From: Zea mays
Lineage: Eukaryota > Streptophyta > Magnoliopsida > Poales > Poaceae
Reading direction: 5' to 3'
Assembly (NCBI RefSeq): GCF_902167145.1
Contig: NC_050099.1
Coordinates: forward strand, 245,408,588 to 245,472,587
Length of the DNA stretch: 64,000 nt
The position numbers were made by a program, and so were the translations under genes. Positions 33,593-46,629 of the stretch are shown here, in pieces (the stretch's first letter is position 1; every line of letters starts with the position of its first letter). The notes under the pieces are model-generated. The model saw only the letters and a list, made by a program, of their open reading frames with translations, searched no databases and was not told where the DNA came from.

Positions 33593-34152
33593 GGTGCTTG
33601 AGGCTGGACTCGGCTGCTGTCAGCCTCACCCTGGCGGGTGGCACAGCAGTCGGAGCAGGGCAGGCGGCGCTGTTTTCCTGTCAGGTCAGTCAGTGGAGGG
33701 GCGAAGTGACTGCGGTCACTTCGGCCCTGCCGACTGAGGAACGCGCGTCAGGATAAGGTGTCAGGCGATCCTTGCATTGAATGCTCCTGCGATACGGTCG
33801 GTTGGCGAGGCGATCTGGCCAAGGTTGCTTCACTGCGAAGCCTGCCCGAGCTGGGCCTTGGGCGAGTTGAAGGTGCGTCCGTTGCTTGAGGAGGCCCTTG
33901 GGCGAGGCGTGAATCCGCCTGGGTCTACTGTTCCTGCCCGAGGCTCGGCTCGGGCGAGGCAAGATCGTGTCCCTTGAGTGGACGAAGCTTTGACCTGTAT
34001 TGCGCCCATCAAGCCTTTGCGGCTTGTGCTGATGGTGGTTACCAGCCGAGTTTAAGAGTCTTGGGGGTACCCCTAATTATGGTCCCCGACAGGTCCTATC
34101 ATACGCTGAGGCCTGAGCCATGCGTCAGTGGCCCCTTCCAACATTAGGGGAT

Positions 34153-34279
34153 AGTGTTTAGGAGTCCAAAAACCGGAGAGTACTAAATAAGCTAAAATCT
34201 CATCTTTATTTAAATTTGAGTAATAAGGAAATTTTAATCCATCTAATTCTCTCCGTTTTTTGGCTCCCAAACTAGCACT
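34153..34279. mobile_element. Small inverted-repeat element (MITE)
   Basis: The ends pair as AGTG(TTTAGGAGTCC)AAAAACCGGAGAG against AGTGCTAGTTTGGGAGCC AAAAAACGGAGAG read from the other strand, and the AT-rich core folds back on itself. Confidence 0.6.
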
Positions 34280-34464
34280 ATAGGATATTGTTTCCTAAAA
34301 TCTGCCAAACAAGTGAAACAACTCCCTTAAAAAACTAAAAAAACAAGCCTTTTTCAATAATCCATCATGAAGATCATATAACGATCTAACACGTCATTAT
34401 ATTTCATGTTTTTCAAAAAGGAAAATGTCGAGGTGCAATGATTGGGCGGGTTCTAGATCACTCA
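34280..34464. other. Spacer, nothing recognised
   Basis: AT-rich sequence between two MITEs. Confidence 0.5.
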
Positions 34465-34595
34465 GGGCTAGTTTGGTGAGTCACAAAACCGGAGATGATT
34501 GGATGAGCTAAAATCACTTTCTTATTCAATTTTAAATAAGAATAAAATTTTATCATCTCCAATCCCTTTCCAGTATTTTAGCTCCCAGACTAGTC
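34465..34595. mobile_element. Second MITE of the same type
   Basis: The left end CTAGTTTGGTGAGTCACAAAA and the inverted right end CTAGTCTGGGAGCTAAAATA, with GGAGATGAT next to both, form a foldback of about 130 bp related to the MITE at 34153. Confidence 0.6.
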
Positions 34596-34932
34596 ATCGT
34601 AGAAGAAAAATGAACCGGTCAGCTTCAGATAAAGAATGCCATGGGTTTCAGAATATGTTCACATCGATGGAAGGATTGAAGGAAGATGTCCCTGAAACGA
34701 ATCTGTATCCATATTGTACTGCATCCAGCTAAGCGAGACGGTGACACATTGTCCACTGGCCTTATCCAAAACGCATCATGCCTAACGAGGCACAATCATC
34801 TTGTTTGTACTTGTTTACTCACAAGAACAGCAAGTGAGGGGCCCTTGTGATTTCTTTGGCGATGGCATCAAGAAAATGCGGTTAGAAATTGCACCAAGCT
34901 GTGATCGATTGACTCAATATAAACCATAATAA
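34596..34932. other. Non-coding stretch, no gene seen
   Basis: No open frame, repeat or RNA gene was recognised before the LINE target site. Confidence 0.5.
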
Positions 34933-34944
34933 ATCGTACAGACT

Positions 34945-36715
34945 TTTTTTTTTGAAGAATCAGGAGGGGGGCCTACTGAGAATTTTATTGAAGATGAGAA
35001 AAGAAAATGTTACAACTTAACCTTTTTACAAAAGTTAATCCGAGAGATCTAAATAATAAGTTTAAATGCAATGGATTAGAAAGAACTACTCCTATGTCTG
35101 CCACAGACTCAGCCAATTCGGGATGGAGATGTCAAAGTTCCCACGCGCTCTGTGCATGATCAACCGCAACTCCTTACATAATTCTTGTGTACAGTGATGA
35201 ATCGAAGGATCTTTGTTTGAAAACAGCCACTCATTTCGGCTTTTTAAGATGCTCTATGTCATGAGAATAATAATCTCCATAGAGAAGGGGACGTTAAGCT
35301 GGTGTTTAAGGTTCGCTGATGTCTCCTCAGGATTAGTAATTCTGGAGGGTTATGCCAATTGAGTTCCAGCAAGCTTTCGCAAAATTGCATCTGAGGAACA
35401 GATGATATAGGGTCTCCTCTCTTTGCCATAAACAGTTCTCGCAAGAATAAGATTCCAGTTCCATGTTTTTCCTTCTCAGCATATCTCTGGTATTTAGTCT
35501 ATTTTTAAGCCACAACCAATAGAAAACTCTATGCTTAGGCTGACATTTGCTTTTCCATAAGTGCCTGTAGATAGGGTGAACCTGCGTCTGGCCCATAAAA
35601 TGTCTGTAAGCTTTTTGAGAAGAGTAGTTGTCAAAGCCCCAAATGTATCGCCAACGGTCGTGAGCATTACTGAGGACAATTTGCTCCCAAACCACCTGCA
35701 ACTCCAGGTATTGATCATATGCTTGTTCAGAGATAGGCAAATGAAAAAAACCAGCGAACTGATCCTACTCTTTAGCTTCTTCAATAGTCAATTTTGTGTT
35801 TTTGACAAAAGAGAATAATTCTGGGAATTTTTGCCTTGGGATGTTCTGACTCCACTGATCCTCCCAGAACGAAATTGATCTGCTGTTGCCAATGACTGGG
35901 AGTGCCAGTCCCTTAAAGTTGGGAAGGAGCTTGATCATGCTCTTCCACCAGAAAAAACCAATGTTTCTATGGCCTGTGAGTCCACGAGACAAATAGTATT
36001 TATCCCAAACGAGATGCACCCAGGGTAAGTCGTTGTTATTGAAGAATTTATGCAAAAAATTGATCATGAGAGCCTCATTCTGGGTTTCAAGGCGAAACAC
36101 CCCCAGCCCGCCATTCACTTTTCTCTGAGTAACCGAATTTCAAGCAATCAGAGGCGGCTTCTTGGAACTAATGTCATTCCCTCTCCACAGACAATGTTTC
36201 CTGAACATGTCTATTTGCTTAATGATGGTTTTAGGTATCTTGAGCATGCACATAAAGAAGGTTGGCAAGGCTGAGAAGACTGAATTTACCAACTCCAAGC
36301 GTCCAGCTTGAGATAAAAAATTTGAAGAGCAAGATAATCTCTTCTCAGTCCTTTGAATAAGAGGCAGAAAGTGTTCCTTTCTGGGTTTCGCAAGGCCTAG
36401 AGGCAAACCAAGATAGGTGAATGGTATTTCTCCAATCTGGCAATTGAGAGTTCGAGAGAGGATCTCCATCTTTTCAGAAGGCACGTTTATAGAGTACATA
36501 TTTTATTTGTTATAATTAACCTTAAGGCCAGTAGAAGAAGCAAAAGAGTTGAGAATTGCCTTGAGGAAGAAAAGTTGCTTAGGACAGGCCTCCATAATCA
36601 AAAGAGTGTCATCTGCATACTGAACAATCGAGAAATCATGGTCACCAATATCCGGTAAAGGGAGCTTAAGAAGATTCCACAGTCTTGCCTTATTAATAAT
36701 GCTCTGAAGAAGGTC
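34945..36715 (-). mobile_element. L1-type LINE, 5' truncated
   Basis: A 12-bp repeat ATCGTACAGACT at 34933-34944 and 36716-36727 flanks a 1.77-kb segment. The segment has a T run (A tail on the minus strand) at 34944-34953 and coding similarity to plant LINE ORF2. The coding similarity starts exactly at the right-hand repeat, so the element was truncated on insertion inside the RT domain. Confidence 0.85.
35100..36715 (-). pseudogene. LINE ORF2 remnant (RT end and zf-RVT domain)
   Basis: The minus-strand frame starts within RT just before VQYADDTLL. It continues through the plant LINE motifs YLGLPLG, LSQAGRLELVNSV and NGGLGV to a C-terminal zf-RVT-like region (FYWLWLKNRLNTRD, CENC, LFLRC). 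One reading frame persists for about 460 codons but is broken by stops near 36503, 36140 and 35765. The second of these is a TGG to TGA change. A frameshift follows near 35335. Confidence 0.82.
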
Positions 36716-36925
36716 ATCGTACAGACTAGTTAGTGATTGACTAATAAATGAAAAATCATTTGAAAAAATGGGGTTACCAAAGTAGCAAAAACTTGTCATG
36801 ATTGTGACTACAAACTAAACACACATTTAAATCAATTAAACTGCCTAAACTTTAGACATGGTGAATTGTGCATTGTGATGCATCGAACTAAATAGACTGT
36901 AAGGCACCGGTGTCATTTTAGCTTA

Positions 36926-37296
36926 GGCTATCTCCAGCAACGTCCCCTAAATTTCATCCCCTAAAAGAATATTCTCTGTCCTTTACAGCACTCTCTAAAA
37001 GATTTTGTACTCTATATCTTCTTCATCTCCAGCAATATCCCCTAAATTTCATCCTCTATATCAACAGTGCTACTAGATTTGACATTCTATATTATTTTTT
37101 TACCGCTCGTCAGCACGTGCACAGAAATCAGCACACTATATAGAGCACCGCCGTACATCCTCTATACATAGCGCATGCATGTCATCCTCTAAATTTTAGA
37201 GTACCTTTTAGAGTCCCTTGTTGGAGGGATAGAGGATCTGACAAACCTCTATATGTAGAGTACAGGAGCTTTTACAGGACCCTGCTGGAGCCAGCC
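36926..37296. mobile_element. PIF/Harbinger-like MITE, 371 bp
   Basis: TTA target duplications (36923-36925 and 37297-37299) border terminal inverted repeats GGCTATCTCCAGCAACGTCC and GGCTGGCTCCAGCAGGGTCC. A three-base TTA/TAA duplication is typical of PIF/Harbinger. No coding region. Confidence 0.75.
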
Positions 37297-37704
37297 TTAG
37301 GGGGAAAACTTCCAGGCGGTAGGTCACATACATCAGTGAGGTAGGAGAAATGTGCCAACCACGTGGTGTCGACCAATCTACATTCTAATCTATATCATTA
37401 TATAATTTATCAGTTTAAACTTTACAAAATCTATCTAAACAAATCACATCTACACCCATAACATTCGTTAAATCTAACACAGTATCAAAACTAGCGGTTC
37501 AAATCGATGGATAACATGTTCTCCCATATCCATTCAAATCTGATAGATAATATTATTTAGATCATGTATTCTCTCTCCCCTCTCCCTCGACGCCTCCTCC
37601 TGCCCCGTGTCCCTGACCTGTCTCCCTCACTTATGATGTTGTCTCTATCATCAATCGCTCCTTTTATATTGTGATCACTGTCCACCCCTATTCCTACTCG
37701 GGAT
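37297..37704. other. Non-coding stretch
   Basis: AT-rich, with pyrimidine-rich patches near 37570-37630. No gene was recognised. Confidence 0.5.
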
Positions 37705-38165
37705 TAGGGATGGCAATGGAAAATTTCTCATCGAGGAATAGCTCTTCATACCCATCCCACGACGCAGAAATTTCCTCGCGGGAATACCCACGAACGTTTA
37801 CAGAAGACATTTCTTCCCCATCCATATTCCCCACGGGCATAAATTTCCGACGGAGATCAACGTCCCTATTTACATTATAATTAGGAAATGCATCCTTTGT
37901 TATTAATAAAAACACTTTCACTTATATATATTGTTAGATGTAAGAAATCATTATGGGTATATTAAAATAAACATATTTGTACAATGATTGATCTCTTACC
38001 CAAATAATTATTTGTTTTTATTATTAGCTAGTATACGAAAACATCACCACGTACAGGTTTGACGGATTCCCACAGAAACAGGGATGAAAAATACTTCTAC
38101 ATCCCTGTCCCGTTTACCCATCTGAGAAAGCGGGAAATCGGGCATAGGATCCATTGCCAAAGATC
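37705..38165. mobile_element. Inverted-repeat element, possibly hAT-like, upstream of polyubiquitin promoter
   Basis: The left end TAGGGATGGCAATGGA and the inverted right end with GGCAATGGATCC suggest a non-autonomous DNA transposon of about 460 bp. Target duplication was not resolved. It ends directly beside the conserved polyubiquitin promoter block. Confidence 0.45.
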
Positions 38166-38169
38166 GTAG

Positions 38170-38817
38170 GGCTATAACCTAAGCGTTGCAACGAAGCGAA
38201 GCAGACGGTGGAGACGTTGACGCAAAGCAATGAACTTGAACGGCATCTCTCTCGCTGGCCCTGGCCTTCTCGAAGGCTCTGCGTGGGTCCTTGCGCAGTT
38301 GCGCCGCAGCGGGCTGGCAGCATCCGGAAATTGCGTCTTGCGTGGCGGAGCAGACACTAAGGTACTATTTTACGTTCTATTTAGTTGGACTGTGGCGGTA
38401 AACTATGAAAAAAACTATTGCAGACTATGAGCTATTAAAAAGCTAAAAATTATTTAGTGTAAACCACTAAAAACCATTAAAAATTCTTTGATATATATTT
38501 TCACAGTTTTATAAAAAATCCACTAAAAACAGGTCAAATAAGCTTTCAATTTTACACTACGAAAAAGTCAGCTTTTAAAAAAAACTGCTTAAATCCAGTC
38601 CTTTAGTTTAATTTTTATCTTTTAGGAAACAAAAGCCAAAACTAAAACCAAACCAAACCTACCTTTAAAACCGATCTAATAGGAACGCGGTGTTTGGAAC
38701 AACTAGATATTAATTTTAGAGGTTAGACCGCCACGAAAGCGTCACTGCACACGGCATTCCCCTCCCCTAGCGTTATCGTCGCACCATAAATAACCATCCT
38801 CTCCTCGCCTTTCCCCA
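38170..38817 (+). promoter_or_regulatory. Promoter of polyubiquitin gene 1
   Basis: Blocks at 38195-38345 (AAGCAGAC, CGGCATCTCTCT, GCATCCGGAA.TTGCGT) also occur in the promoter of the second gene and in maize Ubi-1 as known. TTCTCGAA at 38267-38274 fits a heat-shock element pair. A TATA box lies at 38785-38793 (CATAAATAA). The AT-rich stretch at about 38360-38690 sits between the conserved block and the TATA box and has no partner in the second promoter. Confidence 0.75.
38360..38690. mobile_element. AT-rich insertion inside promoter 1
   Basis: The GC-rich promoter is interrupted by about 330 bp of AT-rich DNA full of CTATTAAAAA/CACTAAAAA motifs, with GTTCTATTTAGTTGG at one end and CCAAACCAAACCTACC at the other. 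It resembles a degenerate hAT-type MITE. Ends and duplication were not resolved. Confidence 0.4.
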
Positions 38818-38924
38818 CATCTCATCTTCGTCTGTGTTCTTGGGCGTACGCGGACACAGCCCCGATCCGAATCGTCGTCCTTGCGAGCCTCGCCGATCCC
38901 CCACTCCCCTCCCCTCGCTTCAAG
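38818..38924 (+). other. Untranslated exon 1 of polyubiquitin gene 1
   Basis: Its start is inferred about 30 bp after the TATA box. Its end at CTTCAAG/GTAACT matches the exon 1 end of known maize polyubiquitin genes (CTTCAAG/GTACG). Confidence 0.7.
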
Positions 38925-41399
<2,475 letters not shown>

Positions 41400-41585
41400 G
41401 CCATCAGTCGTTGAAGCTGCTGCTGTATCTGGGTTATCTAGTGTCTCTGCCATTGCCCATGGATGGTGCTGTCTTTCAAAGTATTTGTATGGTTTGTGTC
41501 GTGAGTCGTGACTGAGCTGGTTTCATGGACCAGTTGTGTTCTCGTTACCCAAAACTATCGTGCGACCGCATATGGCTTAATCATG

Positions 41586-41591
41586 AATAAA
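41586..41591 (+). terminator. Polyadenylation signal of polyubiquitin gene 1
   Basis: AATAAA about 190 bp after the stop, followed by T-rich sequence. Confidence 0.6.
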
Positions 41592-41639
41592 TGTTGTTTG
41601 AATTTAAACTATTCGCTGAATATTGTTGTTTTTTGTCAT

Positions 41640-42190
41640 GTCAGTTAATGTTACTAAATTGGTTGCCTTCTAATTTTTGTTTACTGGTGTTTGTCGCACC
41701 TTATCTTTTTACTGTATGTTTACTTCAGGTTCTGGCAGTCTCATTTTTTGTGACTAGTTAAAACTTACAGCTAAAAAAATGCAGTTTTTCATTTTCATTT
41801 GAAGTTTGATTAGAGCTATTGATACCGGACCATCAGGTTAGGTTAGTTGTGCATAGAATCATAAATATTAATCATGTTTTCTATGAATTAAGTCAAACTT
41901 GAAAGTCTGGCTGAATATAGTTTCTATGAATCATATTGATATACATGTTTGATTATTTGTTTTGCTATTAGCTATTTACTTTGGTGAATCTATATAGGCT
42001 TATGCAGAACCTTTTTTTTTGTTCTATATATCCATATCCTAGTACTCAGTAGCTCTATGTTTTCTGGAGACTAGTGGCTTGCTTTTTCGTATGTCTAATT
42101 TTTTGCTTGACCATTGCAAAACAAAAATTACCTAGTGTAATCTCTTTTTATAATAATCTTGTAATGCGTCTACCTATAGGTCAAAGTAGG
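41640..42190. other. AT-rich intergenic DNA
   Basis: No gene or repeat was recognised. Confidence 0.5.
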
Positions 42191-42358
42191 TTTTGTTTGG
42201 AACCCTTAGAGCTAACTGTTAGCTAGTTGATAAATTATTAGCTGAGTTAAGCTAGCTAATGAACTAGTTTTGATATTAGCTGAGGATGTTTGAAACCTAA
42301 TAATTATTTTTTATTAGCTAACTATACTAAATTTTAGTAGAGAGATTCCAAACAGGAG
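42191..42358. mobile_element. Small inverted-repeat element (MITE)
   Basis: TTTTGTTTGGAACCCT at the left and the inverted ACTCCTGTTTGGAATCTCT at the right, with an AT-rich core of about 130 bp containing TTAGCTAG-type repeats. Confidence 0.55.
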
Positions 42359-43001
42359 TTAACATGGGATCAGATTGGCTATGCGTTTGCAATCCCATAG
42401 CAATTTATAACATAGGGAGGTCACAAAACATGTGTTTGGATCATGTGCAAGAAAAACAAGAATATAGGAATGCAAGGTACAAAACGAAAGAAAACATGAG
42501 ATTGGATCTCATGTTTATTTTTCTTTAAAAATATTATGAAGGATGTCATTTCATACAAATTTTGAAGGGACTGGTAGGATCTAATTCTTTGTTTCAATAG
42601 GAAAACCTTTTATAGGAACTGAATCCTTTGTTTTCTTCCATTTCAAAGGAGACCTGAGTTTGATTACTAGTTGATCGATCAAGCTTTGTTTGATCTGTTA
42701 AATATCAGTAAATCACAATGTGTCCGGAGAAAATAATTTCTTTACATCCTTTAATTCTTATTGTACTGATCCTATGGAGAGCAAGTTCTGAAAATGTCAA
42801 TTAATATTGCTTTGACTTTTGAGTTTTGTTAGGCTAGTGCTCATATTACCTTGCACTCTTGCAGGTTCGGGTTGTTTCCAGTTTCTTGTTGGATGTTTAC
42901 TCTATATTGACTATAGCTAGAGTGTTCATATACACCAATGTCGGAATAATTTTAAACTAGAAAACAGGTGCGGCGATATGGAGACGATTAGTGGGAGTGA
43001 A
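42359..43001. other. AT-rich intergenic DNA
   Basis: Possibly a further old MITE (about 42365-42650), with no clear ends. CTCTTGCAG near 42863 could be a splice acceptor, but no coding exon follows. Confidence 0.4.
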
Positions 43002-43004
43002 TTA

Positions 43005-44687
43005 GACTATGTTCAACGGTTCGCCCTTGGCTCCCCCTCCCCTACCACTGTAGCTGTTTTAGGGGTTACAGTGCGCCCCTATTCTCTTCACCGGCTTCCT
43101 CCTCCTCCTCCTCTCCCCTCCCGATTCCTTCTCTCTCCCGCTAAATGGATGGACACGCTACTGCGCCGGATTTCTCCCCAGCCGGTTCCTTCGGCCACGC
43201 GACCGCGCGCTCGGAAAACTCCACGGACAGCGAAGGAGGCGAACCAAGGGCGACGTATTCGCCGCCGGAGAAGGTAAGTGTCGATCCGCCGTGTCCCGCG
43301 ATTCGTTTGTCTTGCTCCGAGCGGCGAACAGCAGTGGGGGTCGTCCTCGCGGATCCGTCTTCAAGCTTTCGCGGATCCGCCTTCAAGCTTCGCGGATCCC
43401 ACACGAAACCTCCGAGTTCTCTCGCCAATTCGATCCGCCTCACCGCCGCCGCCCGTCCGCCGGTCGGCCTTGACTGCTCCGTCGCACGTGGCGGTTCGCA
43501 GCACGGAATCTACCTTGTGTTGACAGATCCGGGGAAACCCTTGTTCCCGGTCGTTCCGGCTCGAATCTTCTGCGGACTGGCAATGTAAGCGTTCTCCATT
43601 GGAGGGCGACGATCTACGGGGCGGTTGTTGGCAGGGTTGCGGGAATGGAGCACGTGTTCGGAGGGAAGTTTAAGCTTGGGAAGAAGATCGGGAGCGGATC
43701 TTTCGGCGAGCTCTATCTCGGTTAGCGTCTCGCCGGGTTCTTCATTGATTCTGTCACGCGTCTCTGCAGATTCCTACGCGTCGTTGTTTTTGGCTGCAGG
43801 CGTCAACATACACAGCGGCGAGGAGGTGGCTATCAAGTTGTTATTAGATAATCTGATACTGTTCGTGCACCATTTTTCTCTGTCGTGGAGTTATATGCCT
43901 GGCATTCGGCATGAGTTTGTTCCATATGCAAACATATCATGGTCAACCATTGCTAGCAACGGTTTCGTGAAGAATTTGTGTGTAGATTATGGGATGACAG
44001 AAAATGGATGATGTTCTGCATGTAATTGCTTTAAAAAAGACTGGCATGGTCCCGAGCTATATTTTTACATGAGTAATAACAAGATTTTCAAACCTTTTCT
44101 TGGTTGTCCATGCGAATTGACCTGCGCATCCAGTTCTAATTCCAATCATGGTTCTGTTACCTTTCATTAGTGTGACTGTATAACAGTTCCTTTTTTTAAA
44201 GAAAGTAACAAGGCATATTTTCAGATCATATGAAGAAAGCACTTGCAGAATGTTGATATCTTGTGGTCTATGATAACAGAATTTAAAGTTTTACATTATA
44301 TCCTGTATATATGTCATGATCATGGATTGACTGAAGCAAAAAAAGAAGTGCTGAGAATGTGAGGTTATATTTTTCTATTTGTAATGGCTTTCTAGCATGA
44401 ACATATACTGGTTTTTGAACATTTGCTTAATTGTTTGAGAACAGTTACTTGTGTACTAAGTTACAGCCGCGCACTGTTTATAGAGCAAATAAAAATAAAT
44501 CAAATATTGGATGGTAGTTGAGTTAGTTGATGATGAAAGTATAAAAAAAATGGTGTGGTGGAGTATAGATGTTTGATATAGGGGAAACCGCTGTAGAGCG
44601 TGTAGATATAGGGGGAAAGAGAACGCTGACGTGTCACGTGAGTGGGATATAGGGGGAGAAATTTAGGGGGAACCGTTGAACACAGTC
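43005..44687 (+). mobile_element. PIF/Harbinger-like inverted-repeat element carrying a host gene fragment (Pack-type)
   Basis: TTA at 43002-43004 and 44688-44690 borders terminal inverted repeats GACTATGTTCAACGGTTCGC and GACTGTGTTCAACGGTTCCC. The 1683-bp body has no transposase. It holds a GC-rich 5' region and the first coding exons of a casein kinase I gene with their intron. The TTA duplication and ends resemble the MITEs at 36926, 52796 and 57637. Confidence 0.75.
43645..43840 (+). pseudogene. Casein kinase I fragment, first two coding exons
   Basis: Exon 43645-43720 starts at ATG and encodes the N-terminus and glycine-rich loop (GGKFKLGKKIGSGSFGELY). Exon 43800-43840 continues in phase with VNIHSGEEVAIKL, including the ATP-binding Lys. 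The intron 43721-43799 keeps a GT donor and GCAG acceptor. The rest of the kinase is absent, since transposon-like DNA follows. The gene family is casein kinase I (CK1-like plant Ser/Thr kinases). The piece was copied at DNA level, not through mRNA. The upstream GC-rich part (43140-43640) is probably the 5' leader of the source gene. Confidence 0.82.
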
Positions 44688-45168
44688 TTATATGTAAGGG
44701 ACTATATGGAGACAATTAGTGGCCCTTTCAAAACAAAATATGTCCAGGAACATCCTAACAAAACGAAATTCTAGAAGAGCAAGCCTACTTAAACAATCTC
44801 TACTCCTATTAAGAACGTAAGGAGGGCGTCCACAGCCTCTCGTGCCCCCGCCCGTGATGCCCGCCGCCTCCTCCCCCGTGCGACCCCTCTCGATCCGCTG
44901 CACCCGCGAATCCATCCCATACCTCCCATCCCGGCCCCCCGCGGGTCCCGCGCCGCCATCGCCTGCCTCCGAGGATCCCGCGCGCGCCCAGCCGCCATGC
45001 CGCTCCCGATCCCTTGCACCCGCCATCCCCTACCTCCCGCCCCTGCACCCCGCGGGTCCCGCGCGCGCCCGGTCGTGAATCAGCCGCCGCGCCTCCTGCG
45101 GAACCCGCCTCCACCCGCGAATCCAGCGCCGCGCCTGAGGAACAACCGCGGAGAAACCCCCGTGCGTC

Positions 45169-45642
45169 GTGCCCTCGCGAACCCCACCCCAGCCGCAAAC
45201 GCCACAGACACCTGTACGCACGCGCGCGATTCGCCCCAATCTACAACAAGAAGGGCGGCGGGCTGGAGAAGGCGCCGGCGGCGACCACAAGCCTCTGTTC
45301 GCCACGGTGGCGGTGAGCTCCCCGCCGGAGCAGAAGCCGTTCGTGGCGGCGGGCGGGCTACCCCCGGCGTTCCCGGAGCTGGCGGCGTACTACGACCGGC
45401 CGTCGGACTCGATGCCGCGGCTGCACGCGGACTACTCCAGCTGCTCGGAGCAGGTGCTGTCCCCGAAGCAGCTGGCGTGCGGCCGGGAGGTGCAGAGCCA
45501 GCCCAAGATCAGCAAATGGGAGCGGACCTTCGCCTCCGATCCCGTGAACCCCGCGGGCTCCATGCTCGACCCCGTCAGCGGCCACGCCGGCGGCGACCCG
45601 CTGCTGCAGGACATCCTCATGTACTGGGGCAAGCCGTTATAG
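45169..45642 (+). pseudogene. Captured gene fragment, C-terminal exon(s), unrecognised
   Basis: A GC-rich open frame. The last about 115 codons (from about 45290) look like genuine protein (AAYYDRPSDSMPRLHADYSS...LQDILMYWGKPL) ending at a TAG, and a 3'-UTR-like stretch follows. The upstream part of the frame is low-complexity and may be leader or Helitron sequence. I do not recognise the family. The fragment lacks a supported start and is probably not functional. Confidence 0.5.
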
Positions 45643-46629
45643 ACGACGCCGCCCATCATGTCCTTAGGGGAGGTGAGGATGGCGAAGCATGGATGCAAAC
45701 ACCCATCCTCGGCTGCGGTTGGCTGGTTGGTTGGTCTGTCTTGGGCAGCGCAATGCAATGCAACCGAAGAAGCTCGCTGTCCCTGAAGAAGCTTGCCATC
45801 GGGGCTTCGGTTTCCTTGGCCCAGGGGCGGAAGCCAGGTTGGGCTCGCTGGGACCGCAGCGCTGGCGGGCGGACTCTTGTAACGGGGAGGCGCAGGGCGA
45901 GGCGGACGGGGTCGTCTGGGTCGCGGGGGCAGCTGGGCCTAGACGGCTTTGCAAGTTGATACATTGTAGTTTGCAGTTGCTTAAACAGAGTAGAGCAGTA
46001 CTAAATCTTTAATTTTCTCCCCTTTATGTACAACCTTGCATACAATATTTCTGGGAGCAAGATGAGTCTGATATCATCAGTCGCCAAACAAGGATCAGTC
46101 TCCACTTTCAAGGCAGAAAGAAACAGATGTTGCGATATGCTTTCACATACCATTGGCGCCTGTAAGTAGCTTGAACATTACTTGTCAAAACTCCACTTCA
46201 GAATCATTGCTTATTATTCCCATTCACATGGTGCAATCTTACAGAGGCTGTAAGTGTGTAACTCTTTCAGCTACTTCACTAAATTCATTAGCATTAGAAC
46301 TCATTCATTAGCATAGAAACTCTAGGTATAGTTTTAACAGTATTTTGGTTGCAGAATTGCACCATGGCATGAGGTTGGCTTGCAGAATTTAACTGAATTT
46401 TTTCTTGGCTGGCATTTGCTTTAGATGTTTCCGCGATACGTTTTTTGCTTTGTTCCAACTCCCATTCCAATGCCATATCTATGTAGCTCGTAATAAAGAA
46501 AGATGTTATCTTTGGGGCTTTCTATAGTTTTTGTCAGCTGTACACTTCTAAAAGTCCCAGTGAAGCTTCATTGTCATTTTATCTTTATCTCTATACAGCA
46601 TGCACTGAATGTACAAGGCAAATTGATAA

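Larger units (their letters stand above)
1560..34091 (-). mobile_element. Huck LTR retrotransposon (Ty3/Gypsy, Tat lineage), full length, interrupted by two Opie elements
   Basis: The 5-bp duplication GGTCC (1555-1559 and 34092-34096) borders two direct LTRs, 1560-2888 (3' LTR) and 32521-34091 (5' LTR). On the minus strand both begin TGTCGGGGACCATAATTAGG, the start of the maize Huck LTR as I know it. A primer binding site, gag, protease, RT, two RNase H-like regions, integrase and a long 3' region follow in the Ty3/Gypsy order. Without the two nested elements and their target duplications it is about 13.6 kb, the expected size for Huck. Frameshifts and stops in gag, RT, RNase H and integrase make it non-autonomous. 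Confidence 0.88.
32521..34091 (-). repeat. Huck 5' LTR
   Basis: 1571 bp. In the about 520 bp next to the outer end I count about 22 differences from the 3' LTR, mostly transitions, so roughly 4 percent. It is longer because of extra 54-bp units and a GA tract. Confidence 0.9.

Noticed and set aside
33335..33601. Repetitive 88-aa open frame and overlapping 188-aa antisense frame
   Set aside because: They arise because the 54-bp LTR repeat is a multiple of three. There is no coding signal.
44789..45305. Minus-strand GC-rich frames of 76-129 aa at the Helitron 5' end
   Set aside because: Low-complexity Gly/Arg/Ala translation of GC-rich DNA, with no splice or domain support.
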